64,000 nucleotides of DNA from Sphingomonas sp. ERG5 (GTDB taxonomy: Bacteria > Pseudomonadota > Alphaproteobacteria > Sphingomonadales > Sphingomonadaceae), in assembly GCF_000803065.1 (NCBI RefSeq), contig NZ_JSXI01000029.1, positions 248,001-312,000 on the forward strand. Direction: 5' to 3'. Below, piece by piece: positions 8,975 to 16,435 of the stretch. The notes below the pieces were generated by a model, which worked only from the letters and a program-made list of their open reading frames with translations, searched no databases and was not told the DNA's origin. The translations under genes were made by a program, and so were the position numbers. Position 1 is the first letter of the stretch, and every line of letters starts with the position of its first letter.

Positions 8975-9058
8975 AGCGGTGCCAGCCCGCTCCCCCACCC
9001 GGCCTCCCATCCAGGATACGCTGTGGGAGGCCGGGTGGGGGAGCGGGCTGGCACCGCT
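8975..9058. repeat. Perfect 35-bp inverted repeat between DUF47 and pit genes
   Basis: The arms at 8975-9009 and 9024-9058 are exactly complementary over 35 bp, with a 14-base loop. They are very GC-rich. In RNA this would be an extremely stable stem between the two co-oriented phosphate genes. Confidence 0.85.
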
Positions 9059-9071
9059 TTTAAGCAAAGCC

Positions 9072-9719
9072 CTACGCATGATCGATCACGAGACCCTGGA
9101 TCTCATTGGCGACATCTTCAAACCGGTCGACGATCTTCTCCAGGCTGGAATAGATTTCGCGCCCGGCGATGAAGGCCATCGGATCGCCGCCATTCTGCGA
9201 CGCCTTGAACAGGGCCTGCACCCCGGTGTCGTGGATATCGTCGGCATGCCCTTCGAGCTGGATGAGGCGCGAGGTCAATTCGTGGAGCCGCCCGCCATTG
9301 CTGGCGACCGAGCGCAGCAGCGGGATCGCTTCGGCGGTCACCCGCGCGGCCTCGACGATGATGCCGGCCATGTCGCGCATCTGCGGCGTGAAGTCAGTCA
9401 CTTCATAGAGCTGGATTGCCTTGGCAGTGCCGTTCATCTGGTCGATCGCATCGTCCATCACCCCGATCAGGTCAGTGATCGCGCTGCGGTCGAACGGCGT
9501 CACGAACACGCGGCGCACATCCTGCAGCACGTCGCGGGTGATGTCGTCGGCCTCATGCTCGCGGCGGATGATCTCCGCCACCTGGTCGGCGATCGAGCCT
9601 TCGCCATGGAGCAGCTTGGCCAGCGCATCGGCGCCGGCGACGAGGGTCGCCGCGTGCGCCTCGAACAATTCGAAGAAGCGGCCCTGTTTCGGCATCAGCG
9701 ACTGGAACCAGCCCAGCAT
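9072..9719 (-). CDS. DUF47 family PhoU-like phosphate transport regulator
   Basis: A 215-residue all-helical protein of the DUF47/PhoU-like family (COG1392). Visible are the N-terminal [13 protein letters not shown] segment, [14 protein letters not shown] in the middle and a C-terminal [20 protein letters not shown] metal-binding helix. It is thought to gate Pit-type phosphate uptake from the cytoplasm. The ATG at 9719 is preceded by a good ribosome binding site (AAGGAGA, 6 bases away), so an independent start is likely even though the frame is open upstream into a NUDIX domain. Confidence 0.88.
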   Translation of the reverse strand: MLGWFQSLMPKQGRFFELFEAHAATLVAGADALAKLLHGEGSIADQVAEIIRREHEADDITRDVLQDVRRVFVTPFDRSAITDLIGVMDDAIDQMNGTAKAIQLYEVTDFTPQMRDMAGIIVEAARVTAEAIPLLRSVASNGGRLHELTSRLIQLEGHADDIHDTGVQALFKASQNGGDPMAFIAGREIYSSLEKIVDRFEDVANEIQGLVIDHA

Positions 9720-10328
9720 CGGTACTCTCCTTCTTGCGCCGGTACGGACGACGGGCAGCACGCGTTCGGCAAATGATGCCGGAATCGGGGGCTCGCGAAA
9801 AGCGGCGATGATTGCCTTAAGTCCGGGCTCGTCTACCGCGGCGGCGGCCTGGTCGAGCGGAAACCAGCGTGTGTCGCGCTGATTCTGTTCGGGCCAGTCG
9901 CCGGCCTGCTCGACAAAGGCAAGCGGGAAGACGGTGACGGTCGTGTCGCGCGATCGACCTGCGCGGCGATGCTTGCGATAGATGAAGTCGCCGACCGGGG
10001 TCGGACAGGGATATCCCCTGATCCCGGCCTCCTCATAGGCTTCCTGTGCCGCGGCTTCGTGCGATGCCATCCCCTTGATGGGATTGCCCTTGGGAATGAC
10101 CCAGCGCCGCGTCTCGCGTGAAGTGATCAGCATGATCTGGGCCGCGCCCGATGCGTCGATTCTATAGGGGAGTGCGCCGATCTGCCGAATGGTCCGGGTC
10201 CTTGGAGTTGGCCGGCGCGTGCCGGGGGCGCCTCTATGGCCATGTTGACACGGAACGGCAATCGGTGCGGGTGGACGTTGCGGGCGGCGCGCCGGGCTCG
10301 TAGAGGGACGAGCCGACAGCCGACGCAT
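9072..10328 (-). CDS. NUDIX hydrolase reading in frame into DUF47 (possible fusion)
   Basis: Reading leftwards from 10328 there is one open frame of 418 codons. Its first part contains a NUDIX hydrolase: IGALPYRI, the strand RRWVIPKG, and a diverged NUDIX box ending in [11 protein letters not shown] (the usual Arg of the RE pair is Gln), then [10 protein letters not shown] and RWFPLDQAA. No stop codon separates it from the DUF47 start at 9719. Either the product is a NUDIX-DUF47 fusion, or DUF47 is also made from its own internal start. The NUDIX start is uncertain: the nearest in-frame ATG is 10328, inside the leader of the divergent serine dehydratase gene, and the first ~40 residues look non-native. 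A lost stop or small indel near 9730 is possible. Confidence 0.6.
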   Translation of the reverse strand: MRRLSARPSTSPARRPQRPPAPIAVPCQHGHRGAPGTRRPTPRTRTIRQIGALPYRIDASGAAQIMLITSRETRRWVIPKGNPIKGMASHEAAAQEAYEEAGIRGYPCPTPVGDFIYRKHRRAGRSRDTTVTVFPLAFVEQAGDWPEQNQRDTRWFPLDQAAAAVDEPGLKAIIAAFREPPIPASFAERVLPVVRTGARRRVPMLGWFQSLMPKQGRFFELFEAHAATLVAGADALAKLLHGEGSIADQVAEIIRREHEADDITRDVLQDVRRVFVTPFDRSAITDLIGVMDDAIDQMNGTAKAIQLYEVTDFTPQMRDMAGIIVEAARVTAEAIPLLRSVASNGGRLHELTSRLIQLEGHADDIHDTGVQALFKASQNGGDPMAFIAGREIYSSLEKIVDRFEDVANEIQGLVIDHA

Positions 10329-10361
10329 GATCGGCGTCGCCGCGGAAGGATTATCGTGACC

Positions 10362-11759
10362 ATGGAATTGACGGCGCCACCGACCGCAACCGCTACAGCG
10401 CGGGGGCCGGATCGGCCGATCAGCGTGGCGGACATGTTTACCGTCGGAATCGGACCGTCCAGCTCGCATACCGTCGGGCCGATGCGCGCCGCGCTCGCGT
10501 TTGCGCGCGAGGCGGCGGTGTTCGATGTGCAACGCGTGCTGGTCGAAATCTATGGCTCGCTTGCGCTGACCGGCAAGGGCCATGCGACTGACCATGCCCT
10601 GATCCTGGGGCTCGCCGGGCATGATCCAGGCACGATCGATCCCGACGCGGTCACCACTGAGGTGGCGCGGATTCGCGGGACCGGGCGCATGGCGCTGGCG
10701 GGGACACGCGACATCGGCTTCGATGAAGCGAATGACCTGTTGTTCAAGATGGGCGAATTTCTCCCGCGCCATCCCAATGCGCTGCGGTTCCGCGCGCGCT
10801 GCGCCGATGGCGTGGAATTCACTCAGACCTATTATTCGGTCGGCGGCGGGGTGATCGTGCTCGAGGATGCCGCGCCCGCCTTGCTCAACATCACCATTCC
10901 CTATGGTTTTGGTTCGGCCGCCGAATTGCTCGCGATCGGGCGGGAACGCGGCATGTCGATTGCCGAGATCGTCATTGCCAATGAAATCGCGTGGCGTTCA
11001 CCCGAGGAACTCGACGCGTTTCTCGATCATGTTCGCGGGGCGATGGCGGCGTCGATCGATCGCGGCAGCGTGCAGGAGGGCATCTTGCCCGGCGGGCTCA
11101 AGGTGAAGCGCCGCGCCGCCGGGGTGCATCAGCGGCTGGTGGCGCAATTGCCGCGCGTCCACCCGTCGATGGTGTTCGATTGGGTCAGTCTGTGGGCGCT
11201 GGCGGTGAATGAGGAAAATGCCGCCGGTGGTCGCGTGGTGACCGCGCCGACCAATGGCGCGGCGGGGGTGATCCCGGCGGTGCTGCGCTATTATCAGCGT
11301 TTCACCGATGCGCCGACCCAGGCCGGCGAGCGCATCCTGCTGATTACCGCTGCGGCGATCGGCATGCTGTACAAGAAGCGCGCATCGATCTCGGCGGCCG
11401 AGATGGGATGTCAGGGGGAGGTCGGTGTGGCTTGTTCGATGGCAGCGGCGGGACTCGCGGCGGCGCTGGGGGGCACCAATGAACAAGTCGAGAATGCCGC
11501 CGAGATCGGCATGGAGCATAATCTCGGCCTGACCTGCGACCCGATCGGCGGTCTGGTGCAGATCCCGTGCATCGAACGCAATGCGATGGGCGCGATCAAG
11601 GCGATCAACGCCGCGCATCTCGCGCTGCAGGGCGACGGTACGCATGTCGTCTCGCTCGACGCGGTGATCGAGACGATGCGCCAGACCGGCGAGGACATGC
11701 GCACCAAGTATAAGGAGACCAGCCTGGGCGGGCTGGCAGTCAATGTGGTGGAGTGTTGA
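10362..11759 (+). CDS. sdaA: L-serine ammonia-lyase, single-chain (4Fe-4S)
   Basis: A 465-residue cytoplasmic enzyme converting L-serine to pyruvate and ammonia. The beta domain carries the substrate loop [12 protein letters not shown]. The alpha domain has [29 protein letters not shown] and [20 protein letters not shown], which contain the cysteines that ligate the oxygen-sensitive 4Fe-4S cluster. The C-terminus is [10 protein letters not shown]; the terminal Cys is the usual tail that occupies the cluster. An in-frame GTG at 10356 has closer spacing to the AAGGA at 10346 and is an alternative start. Divergent from the NUDIX gene. Confidence 0.93.
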   Translation: MELTAPPTATATARGPDRPISVADMFTVGIGPSSSHTVGPMRAALAFAREAAVFDVQRVLVEIYGSLALTGKGHATDHALILGLAGHDPGTIDPDAVTTEVARIRGTGRMALAGTRDIGFDEANDLLFKMGEFLPRHPNALRFRARCADGVEFTQTYYSVGGGVIVLEDAAPALLNITIPYGFGSAAELLAIGRERGMSIAEIVIANEIAWRSPEELDAFLDHVRGAMAASIDRGSVQEGILPGGLKVKRRAAGVHQRLVAQLPRVHPSMVFDWVSLWALAVNEENAAGGRVVTAPTNGAAGVIPAVLRYYQRFTDAPTQAGERILLITAAAIGMLYKKRASISAAEMGCQGEVGVACSMAAAGLAAALGGTNEQVENAAEIGMEHNLGLTCDPIGGLVQIPCIERNAMGAIKAINAAHLALQGDGTHVVSLDAVIETMRQTGEDMRTKYKETSLGGLAVNVVEC

Positions 11760-11788
11760 GGGCGCGTAATTCACCCCTCGCCGTTTAC

Positions 11789-11900
11789 CCTGAGCTTGTC
11801 TAAGCCCGTCCTGAACGCTTGCCTTGCAGGCAGTCGAAGGGGGCCGTTCTTCTTTCTCTGGCGCGGGGAAAAGAAAGATGGTGCTTCGACAAGCTCAGCA
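11789..11900. repeat. Degenerate inverted repeat (CTGAGC..TTGTC family)
   Basis: TGAGCTTGTC (11791-11800) and GACAAGCTCA (11888-11897) are complementary. The interior includes a shorter TTGCAGGCAGTCGAAGG piece. This is a second, more spread-out copy of the repeat at 5965-6012. Confidence 0.55.
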
Positions 11901-11929
11901 TGAACGGATTTGGGGTGGTTTCGGCCCGC

Positions 11930-12394
11930 CTAAGTTCGCTCTGGTTTTTGGCTGCCAGCGACAGCATCGAATGTCAGCTTCATTGCGCGCAGTCCCTCGC
12001 CGATCATCGCGCCGACCTGGTCGCGCGCCGCATCGGGCAGCAGGTCGGCGATCCACACCACGCGGCTGCCGCCATCGCCATCGGCAAAGACCTGGCACGA
12101 CGCGTTGTAATGAGTGAGCGGCCCGCCCGTCGCGCCCCACACCAGCCGCCGGGTACGATCGTCACGGTCGATGATCGGCTCGATCACTTCCAGGCCATTG
12201 CCGAAGCGTACCGCCCTGCTCACCCCGGCCACCGAGGTTGAGGCATCGGCAATCGGATTGCCGTTGCGCTCTAAACTGGTGGCAACGACGAAGCCGGGGA
12301 CAAGCCGGCTGTGCAACGCACCGACATCGCGGATCGCGTCCCAGGCCCGCTCCGGCGCCAATGCCGTGCTGATTTCGCCGATCACCGATGCCAT
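11930..12394 (-). CDS. SRPBCC family protein (START-like, polyketide cyclase type)
   Basis: A 154-residue single-domain protein. The N-terminal ALAPERAWDAIRDVGALH is the first strand-helix of the SRPBCC/Bet v1-like fold, followed by alternating beta-strands and a long C-terminal helix (DQVGAMIGEGLRAMKLTF). The start at 12394 (MASVIGEIS) was chosen over an upstream in-frame start because it aligns with the family N-terminus. These proteins bind small hydrophobic ligands; the ligand here is unknown. It lies just upstream of nothing in the same direction and downstream of the methyltransferase gene. Confidence 0.75.
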   Translation of the reverse strand: MASVIGEISTALAPERAWDAIRDVGALHSRLVPGFVVATSLERNGNPIADASTSVAGVSRAVRFGNGLEVIEPIIDRDDRTRRLVWGATGGPLTHYNASCQVFADGDGGSRVVWIADLLPDAARDQVGAMIGEGLRAMKLTFDAVAGSQKPERT

Positions 12395-12516
12395 GAGTGT
12401 CTCCCTGTCCGTCCATGCCCGGAACAGGCACGTCGCGAATCGCCGCAATGCGGCGCTTCCGGCCACAGGGCGAGCGGGGTGCCGCCCAGTGGCTGGAATT
12501 TCACGCTGATCGTCCC

Positions 12517-13326
12517 TCAGCGCCGCGCCATGGCAATCAGCGCGGTGGAAGGGATCGGCAATACCGTCGTCGCGCCCTTTTGCGCGGCCATTGCGCGAAT
12601 ATGGTTAAGGGCTTCGGCGCGGCGCTCTGGCGTGAGGTCCGCCCAGAGCGGCTGCATGGCGAAGAGCCGGTCGGCATCGTCGAGCGCATCAAGCCTTAAC
12701 TCGAAATCATGCGTGTGCCGTTCGATCACTGGCGCAGTGAAGCCGGCGGCGATCAACTCGGCGGCAAAGGCGTCCGGCGTGCGCAATACGGCCATGCCCG
12801 CCGGTGGGGCGGGTGGGGTGATATCGGGAAAGAGCGTGCCGCATATCGTGTCGAGCAACAAGTTGGTCGCCGCGCCCGCCGGCGCTTCCCAGGTGGCGAC
12901 CACTGTCAGGCCGCCGGGGCGTGTCACGCGGGCCATTTCGCGGAGGCCCTGGCGCCAGTCGGGGAACAACACGACGCCGAAGATCGACAGCGTCACGTCG
13001 AAACTCGCGTCGGCCAGGTCGAGCGCTTGTCCATCCATCTGCCGCGCTGAGACATTGGGCAGGGCATGCGCCGCGACCCGGGCGACCATGCCGGCGGAAA
13101 AGTCGATCGCGACCACTTGAGCGCCGCGGGCGGCGGCGGCCAGTGCGGCGGCGCCCGTGCCAGTCGCAACATCCAGCACAACGCTGGCGGCGGAGATATT
13201 CAGACCGGCCAGCGCATCCTCGGCGAACAGGCCGGTAAAGGGCTGAGCCTGTTGTTCGTACAGATCGATCATCGCGTCCCAGCGGGCGGGGTCGGCAAGC
13301 AGGGTCTCGAAGCGGTTATCGGTCAT
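12517..13326 (-). CDS. Class I SAM-dependent methyltransferase
   Basis: A 269-residue protein with a Rossmann-type methyltransferase core: motif I VVLDVATGTGAAALAAA (glycine-rich SAM loop), the acidic end of strand 2 in VVAIDFSAGM, motif II FDVTLSIFGVVLFPD and motif III ARVTRPGGLTVVATW. This is the UbiE/Methyltransf_11 pattern used for small-molecule acceptors. It is divergent from an Rrf2-type regulator, with a palindrome in the shared promoter region, so that regulator probably controls it. The substrate is not predictable. Confidence 0.82.
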   Translation of the reverse strand: MTDNRFETLLADPARWDAMIDLYEQQAQPFTGLFAEDALAGLNISAASVVLDVATGTGAAALAAAARGAQVVAIDFSAGMVARVAAHALPNVSARQMDGQALDLADASFDVTLSIFGVVLFPDWRQGLREMARVTRPGGLTVVATWEAPAGAATNLLLDTICGTLFPDITPPAPPAGMAVLRTPDAFAAELIAAGFTAPVIERHTHDFELRLDALDDADRLFAMQPLWADLTPERRAEALNHIRAMAAQKGATTVLPIPSTALIAMARR

Positions 13327-13372
13327 GGCGTATCCTCAGTGGCGGAAGTGCGCGAATATCACGCAACATCAT

Positions 13373-13397
13373 AAGTGTCGAATCCGCCACGACACTT
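13373..13397. promoter_or_regulatory. Palindrome in the methyltransferase/Rrf2 divergent promoter
   Basis: AAGTGTCG (13373-13380) and CGACACTT (13390-13397) form perfect 8-bp arms with 9 bases between them, in the 103-base gap between the divergent start codons. It fits an operator for the adjacent Rrf2-family dimer. Confidence 0.6.
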
Positions 13398-13429
13398 GCA
13401 TCGATGCGGGGAACAGGGGAGATGGATGT

Positions 13430-13876
13430 GTGAGACAGGACAGCCGCTTATCCCGCATGCTCCATGTGCTGCTGCACATGGCGCGGCACGACGGACCGAT
13501 GACGTCGGAGACGATCGCGCAGATGCTCGGCACCAATCCGGTGGTGGTGCGCCGGACCATGGCGGGCCTGCGCGAGGCGGGCTATGTCCATTCGGTCAAG
13601 GGACATGGCGGCGGCTGGACGCTGGCGAGCGACCTTAGCGACGTATCGTTGCTCGACATTCACCGCGCGGTCGGGGGGCCGAGAATCTTTGCGATCGGCA
13701 ATGAGAGCGACAATCCGGAATGTGCCGTCGAGCGGGCGGTCAATCATGCGCTGGACGATGCGCTGCGCGAGGCGGAGTCATTGCTGACCGCACGGCTGGC
13801 GGCGGTCACCCTGGCCGAGCTGGCGGCGGATTTCGATGCGCTGTGCCGGTCGCGAGGAGCGGGTGTGGCGGGTTAG
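13430..13876 (+). CDS. Rrf2 family transcriptional regulator
   Basis: A 148-residue winged-helix repressor. The family N-terminus is clear (RQDSRLSRMLHVLLHMA), followed by helix-turn-helix SETIAQMLGTNPVVVRRTM and the wing VKGHGGGWTLA. Only one cysteine (in PECAVERAV) is present in the region where IscR and NsrR have three, so an Fe-S cluster is not clearly supported. It more resembles YwnA-like Rrf2 members. The start is GTG 13430, after a GGGGAG ribosome binding site. It probably represses itself and the divergent methyltransferase. Confidence 0.85.
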   Translation: MRQDSRLSRMLHVLLHMARHDGPMTSETIAQMLGTNPVVVRRTMAGLREAGYVHSVKGHGGGWTLASDLSDVSLLDIHRAVGGPRIFAIGNESDNPECAVERAVNHALDDALREAESLLTARLAAVTLAELAADFDALCRSRGAGVAG

Positions 13877-13945
13877 GGCGGCTTCGGGCTGGGTCCCGGA
13901 GTTCACAGAACCGAGCGGCCGAAACCTCCTCCGGCATATATTTTT

Positions 13946-14048
13946 CTTCTTCCCCGGCGAAGGCCGGGGCCCAGTTAGGAGGCGCCGGTAACAGACGTCT
14001 CGCGTGCCGGAACACGCCCTCAACTGGCCCCGGCCTTCGCCGAGGAAG
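13946..14048. repeat. Inverted repeat with about 27-bp arms
   Basis: The left arm (13946-13975) and right arm (14022-14048) pair with a few mismatches around a GGCGAAGGCCGGGGC core. It lies between the convergent Rrf2 and MerR genes and is a dispersed intergenic repeat type with possible terminator function. Confidence 0.6.
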
Positions 14049-14078
14049 CAAGGAAAAGATTTCTGGGGAACGGTGCGA

Positions 14079-14498
14079 TCAGTGCCGGTCGAACGCCGTG
14101 ATGATCGGGCAGGGTGCCGGATTGGCATTGGCGGCCGCAGCACCGCATTGCGTCGCAAGCCGGGCGAGCGCCGCGCGTGCCTCCTGCATCTCGGCGATGC
14201 GCGCGTCGAGCGCGGCGATGCGTTCCTCCGCCAGGGCGCGTGCCGCGTCATGGTCATGGCGCGCGTCGAGCGCGAGCAATTGCGCGATCTGGTCGAGCGT
14301 GAAGCCGGCGCGCTGCCCCGAACGGATGAAGCGCAGCCGGTCGACATGCCCGGCATCATAGCGCCTGATGCCGCCGCCGAGCCCGCCGCCGCCGCTGCGC
14401 TCGGGCAAGGCGATCAGGCCGAGGCGCTGATAATAGCGCACTGTTTCGACCCCCACGCCGCCGCTGCGCGCCAGTCCCGATATGGTCAACGGTTTCAT
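14079..14498 (-). CDS. MerR-family regulator (mercury-resistance-like)
   Basis: A 139-residue dimeric activator/repressor. Residues 1-70 form the MerR winged helix (ISGLARSGGVGVETVRYYQ; IRRYDAGHVDRLRFI), followed by the long dimerisation helix (about 80-115). The C-terminus has two cysteines (TQC and PAPCPIITAF) placed like Cys117 and Cys126 of MerR. The third ligand position (Cys82 in MerR) appears to be in a His/Asp segment (DARHDHDAARALAEE), so metal selectivity may differ. It is divergent from a glutaredoxin-MauE gene with a mer-type operator between them. Confidence 0.85.
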   Translation of the reverse strand: MKPLTISGLARSGGVGVETVRYYQRLGLIALPERSGGGGLGGGIRRYDAGHVDRLRFIRSGQRAGFTLDQIAQLLALDARHDHDAARALAEERIAALDARIAEMQEARAALARLATQCGAAAANANPAPCPIITAFDRH

Positions 14499-14501
14499 GG
14501 C

Positions 14502-14533
14502 TTGACTCCGGACTATGGTACGGACCCCATTTG
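14502..14533 (+). promoter_or_regulatory. MerR-type promoter with internal dyad
   Basis: A -35 box TTGACT (14502-14507) is followed by the dyad TCCGGAC-TATG-GTACGGA (14507-14524) and a weak -10 (CATTTG, around 14528) at about 20-bp spacing. The sequence closely resembles the classical mer operator, with an overlong spacer that MerR untwists. It should drive the glutaredoxin-MauE gene. Confidence 0.7.
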
Positions 14534-14566
14534 GGGCGGGTCCGATCATAAACAAGGAAATGCGTG

Positions 14567-15343
14567 ATGCTTGCGCCCCCGAACCCGACCGCGGCCCGGA
14601 AAGCCACACTTTACCGCATGGTCATGCCCGATCATGTCTGTCCTTACGGCTTGAAGGCGCGGCATGTGCTGCGCAGCAAGGGCTATGACGTCGAGGATCA
14701 CTGGCTGACCACGCGCGACGAAATCGATGCGTTCAAGGCGCAGCAGGGCGTGGCGACCACGCCGCAGACCTTTATCGAGGGCCAGCGGGTCGGCGGGTAT
14801 GACGATCTGCGCCGCTATTTCGGCCTGTATGTGCGTGATCCCAAGGCATTGACCTATACGCCGGTCGTCGCGGTGTTCGCGATCACTGCGCTGATGGCGC
14901 TGGCGACCAGTCAGGCGGTTTTCGGCACGCCGCTCACTATGCTCGCCGGACAATGGTTCATCGCCTTCAGCATGTGTGTGCTGGCGATGCTCAAACTGCG
15001 CGATCTCGACAGTTTCTCGTCGATGTTCCTTGGCTATGACCTGCTCGCGCGGCGCTGGGTGCCCTATGCGAAACTCTATCCCTTTGCCGAGGGGCTGGCG
15101 GGCGTGCTGATGATCGCCGGCACCTTGCGCTGGCTGTCGATCCCGGTCGCACTGTTCATTGGCACCATCGGTGCGGTCTCGGTGTTCAAGGCGATCTATA
15201 TCGAACGGCGTACGCTGAAATGCGCTTGTGTCGGTGGCGACAGCAATGTGCCGCTGGGGTTCATTTCCCTGACCGAGAATGTGCTGATGGTCGCGATGGC
15301 GCTGTGGATGCTCGCCATGCCGACGATGGGGTCAGTGATGTAA
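14567..15343 (+). CDS. Glutaredoxin-MauE fusion membrane redox protein
   Basis: A 258-residue protein. Residues about 14-90 are a glutaredoxin domain with active site CPYG (VMPDHVCPYGLKARHVL) and the cis-Pro region VATTPQTF. Four TM helices of the MauE/DoxX-like family follow (about 100-258), with a Cys pair in TLKCACVGG near the last loop. This suggests electron transfer between a membrane dithiol and the cytoplasmic glutaredoxin domain. The ATG at 14567 is chosen over GTG 14564 because AAGGA is 8 bases upstream. The MerR gene and mer-like promoter point to induction by a thiophilic metal. Confidence 0.82.
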   Translation: MLAPPNPTAARKATLYRMVMPDHVCPYGLKARHVLRSKGYDVEDHWLTTRDEIDAFKAQQGVATTPQTFIEGQRVGGYDDLRRYFGLYVRDPKALTYTPVVAVFAITALMALATSQAVFGTPLTMLAGQWFIAFSMCVLAMLKLRDLDSFSSMFLGYDLLARRWVPYAKLYPFAEGLAGVLMIAGTLRWLSIPVALFIGTIGAVSVFKAIYIERRTLKCACVGGDSNVPLGFISLTENVLMVAMALWMLAMPTMGSVM

Positions 15344-15391
15344 GGAGCCCATGACGTGATATCGCCGGCATGATGATGAAGGTAGTTCATG

Positions 15392-15419
15392 GGAGGAGGC
15401 GCCTGGCGCCTCCTCCTTT
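15392..15419. terminator. Intrinsic terminator between convergent genes
   Basis: The 12-bp arms GGAGGAGGCGCC and GGCGCCTCCTCC meet almost directly (one central base), followed by TTTC on the plus strand. It sits between the ends of the glutaredoxin-MauE gene and the convergent SDR gene. Confidence 0.7.
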
Positions 15420-15425
15420 CGTGCG

Positions 15426-16217
15426 TCAGGCGATGGTGTTGACCAGCCCGCCTTCGGCACGCAATGCGGCGCCGTTGGTGGCGGAGGCGCGCGGGCTGGC
15501 GACATAAGCGACGAGATCGGCGATCTCCTTTGCCTCGATCATGCGCTGGATGATCGACGAAGCGCGCGCGGTGGCGAAGAATTCCGCTTCGATCTCGGCG
15601 ATCGGCAAGCTCGGGTCGCTCGCCTGGCTGCGCAGGAAATCCTCGATGCCGGCCGAGCGGGTCGGTCCCGGCAGCACGGAATTGACCGTGACGTTGGTGC
15701 CGCGCGTGGTCAGCGCCAGGCCGCGTGCGATCGAGAGCTGCGCGGTCTTGGTGGTGCCGTAATGGATCATGTCGGATGGAATGGAGATGGCGGATTCGCT
15801 TGAAATGAAGATGATCCGGCCCCAGTTTCGCTCGAGCATGCCGGGTAGATAGCTGCGCGACAGACGCACGCCGCTCATCACGTTGACGTCGAACATCGTC
15901 GTCCAGTCGGCGTCGCTGATCTCGCCGAACGCCTTGCTTTCATAGATGCCGAGATTGTTGACCAGGATATCGATCCGGGGAAGCGCGTGCGCGAGCTGCG
16001 TGGCGCCCTCGGCGGTGGCGACATCAGCGGCGATGCCGGTGACCGGCGTACCGCCCGACGCCGCGATGTCGGCGATCGCTTCATCGAGCTTCGCCTGGCT
16101 GCGGCCGGTGATGGTGACGCGCGCGCCTTCCAGCGAAAGTGCGCGGGCGATTTCCAGCCCGATACCGCCGGTGCCGCCCGTAACGATCGCAGTCTTGTCG
16201 GTGAGTTGCAGGTCCAT
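15426..16217 (-). CDS. SDR family NAD(P)-dependent oxidoreductase
   Basis: A 263-residue classical short-chain dehydrogenase. The cofactor motif TGGTGGIGLEIA is at about 14-25, NNLGIY in the middle, the catalytic Ser in FISSESAIS and the YxxxK pair in HYGTTKTAQ. A C-terminal segment gives PGPTRSAGIEDF after the active site. The start at 16217 (MDLQLTDKT) was chosen because AAGAGG lies 11 bases upstream and it matches the family N-terminus. It is divergent from the B3 lactamase gene. The substrate is unknown. Confidence 0.85.
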   Translation of the reverse strand: MDLQLTDKTAIVTGGTGGIGLEIARALSLEGARVTITGRSQAKLDEAIADIAASGGTPVTGIAADVATAEGATQLAHALPRIDILVNNLGIYESKAFGEISDADWTTMFDVNVMSGVRLSRSYLPGMLERNWGRIIFISSESAISIPSDMIHYGTTKTAQLSIARGLALTTRGTNVTVNSVLPGPTRSAGIEDFLRSQASDPSLPIAEIEAEFFATARASSIIQRMIEAKEIADLVAYVASPRASATNGAALRAEGGLVNTIA

Positions 16218-16435
16218 GATGTGCCTCTTTGCTGAACTGAAGGCGAGAATATGGAGAGTGACGGTCGGCGCCGCTATGCGGCGATAATGCGTAGCAGCTG
16301 TGCGCCGCATGCATCAATCATGCTCGCATCGCCTACACTCATATGAATCTATTTCATGGCTCTTCCGAGAGAAGATGCTTTGAGGCTCCCGCGTTTTTCG
16401 ATCAGTCTGGCGGTGGATGATCAAGAGGATGAGTG

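Noticed and set aside
12311..13120. 269-codon plus-strand ORF over the SRPBCC and methyltransferase genes
   Set aside because: Overlaps two genes with clear folds on the other strand. Ser/Arg-rich translation typical of a shadow frame.
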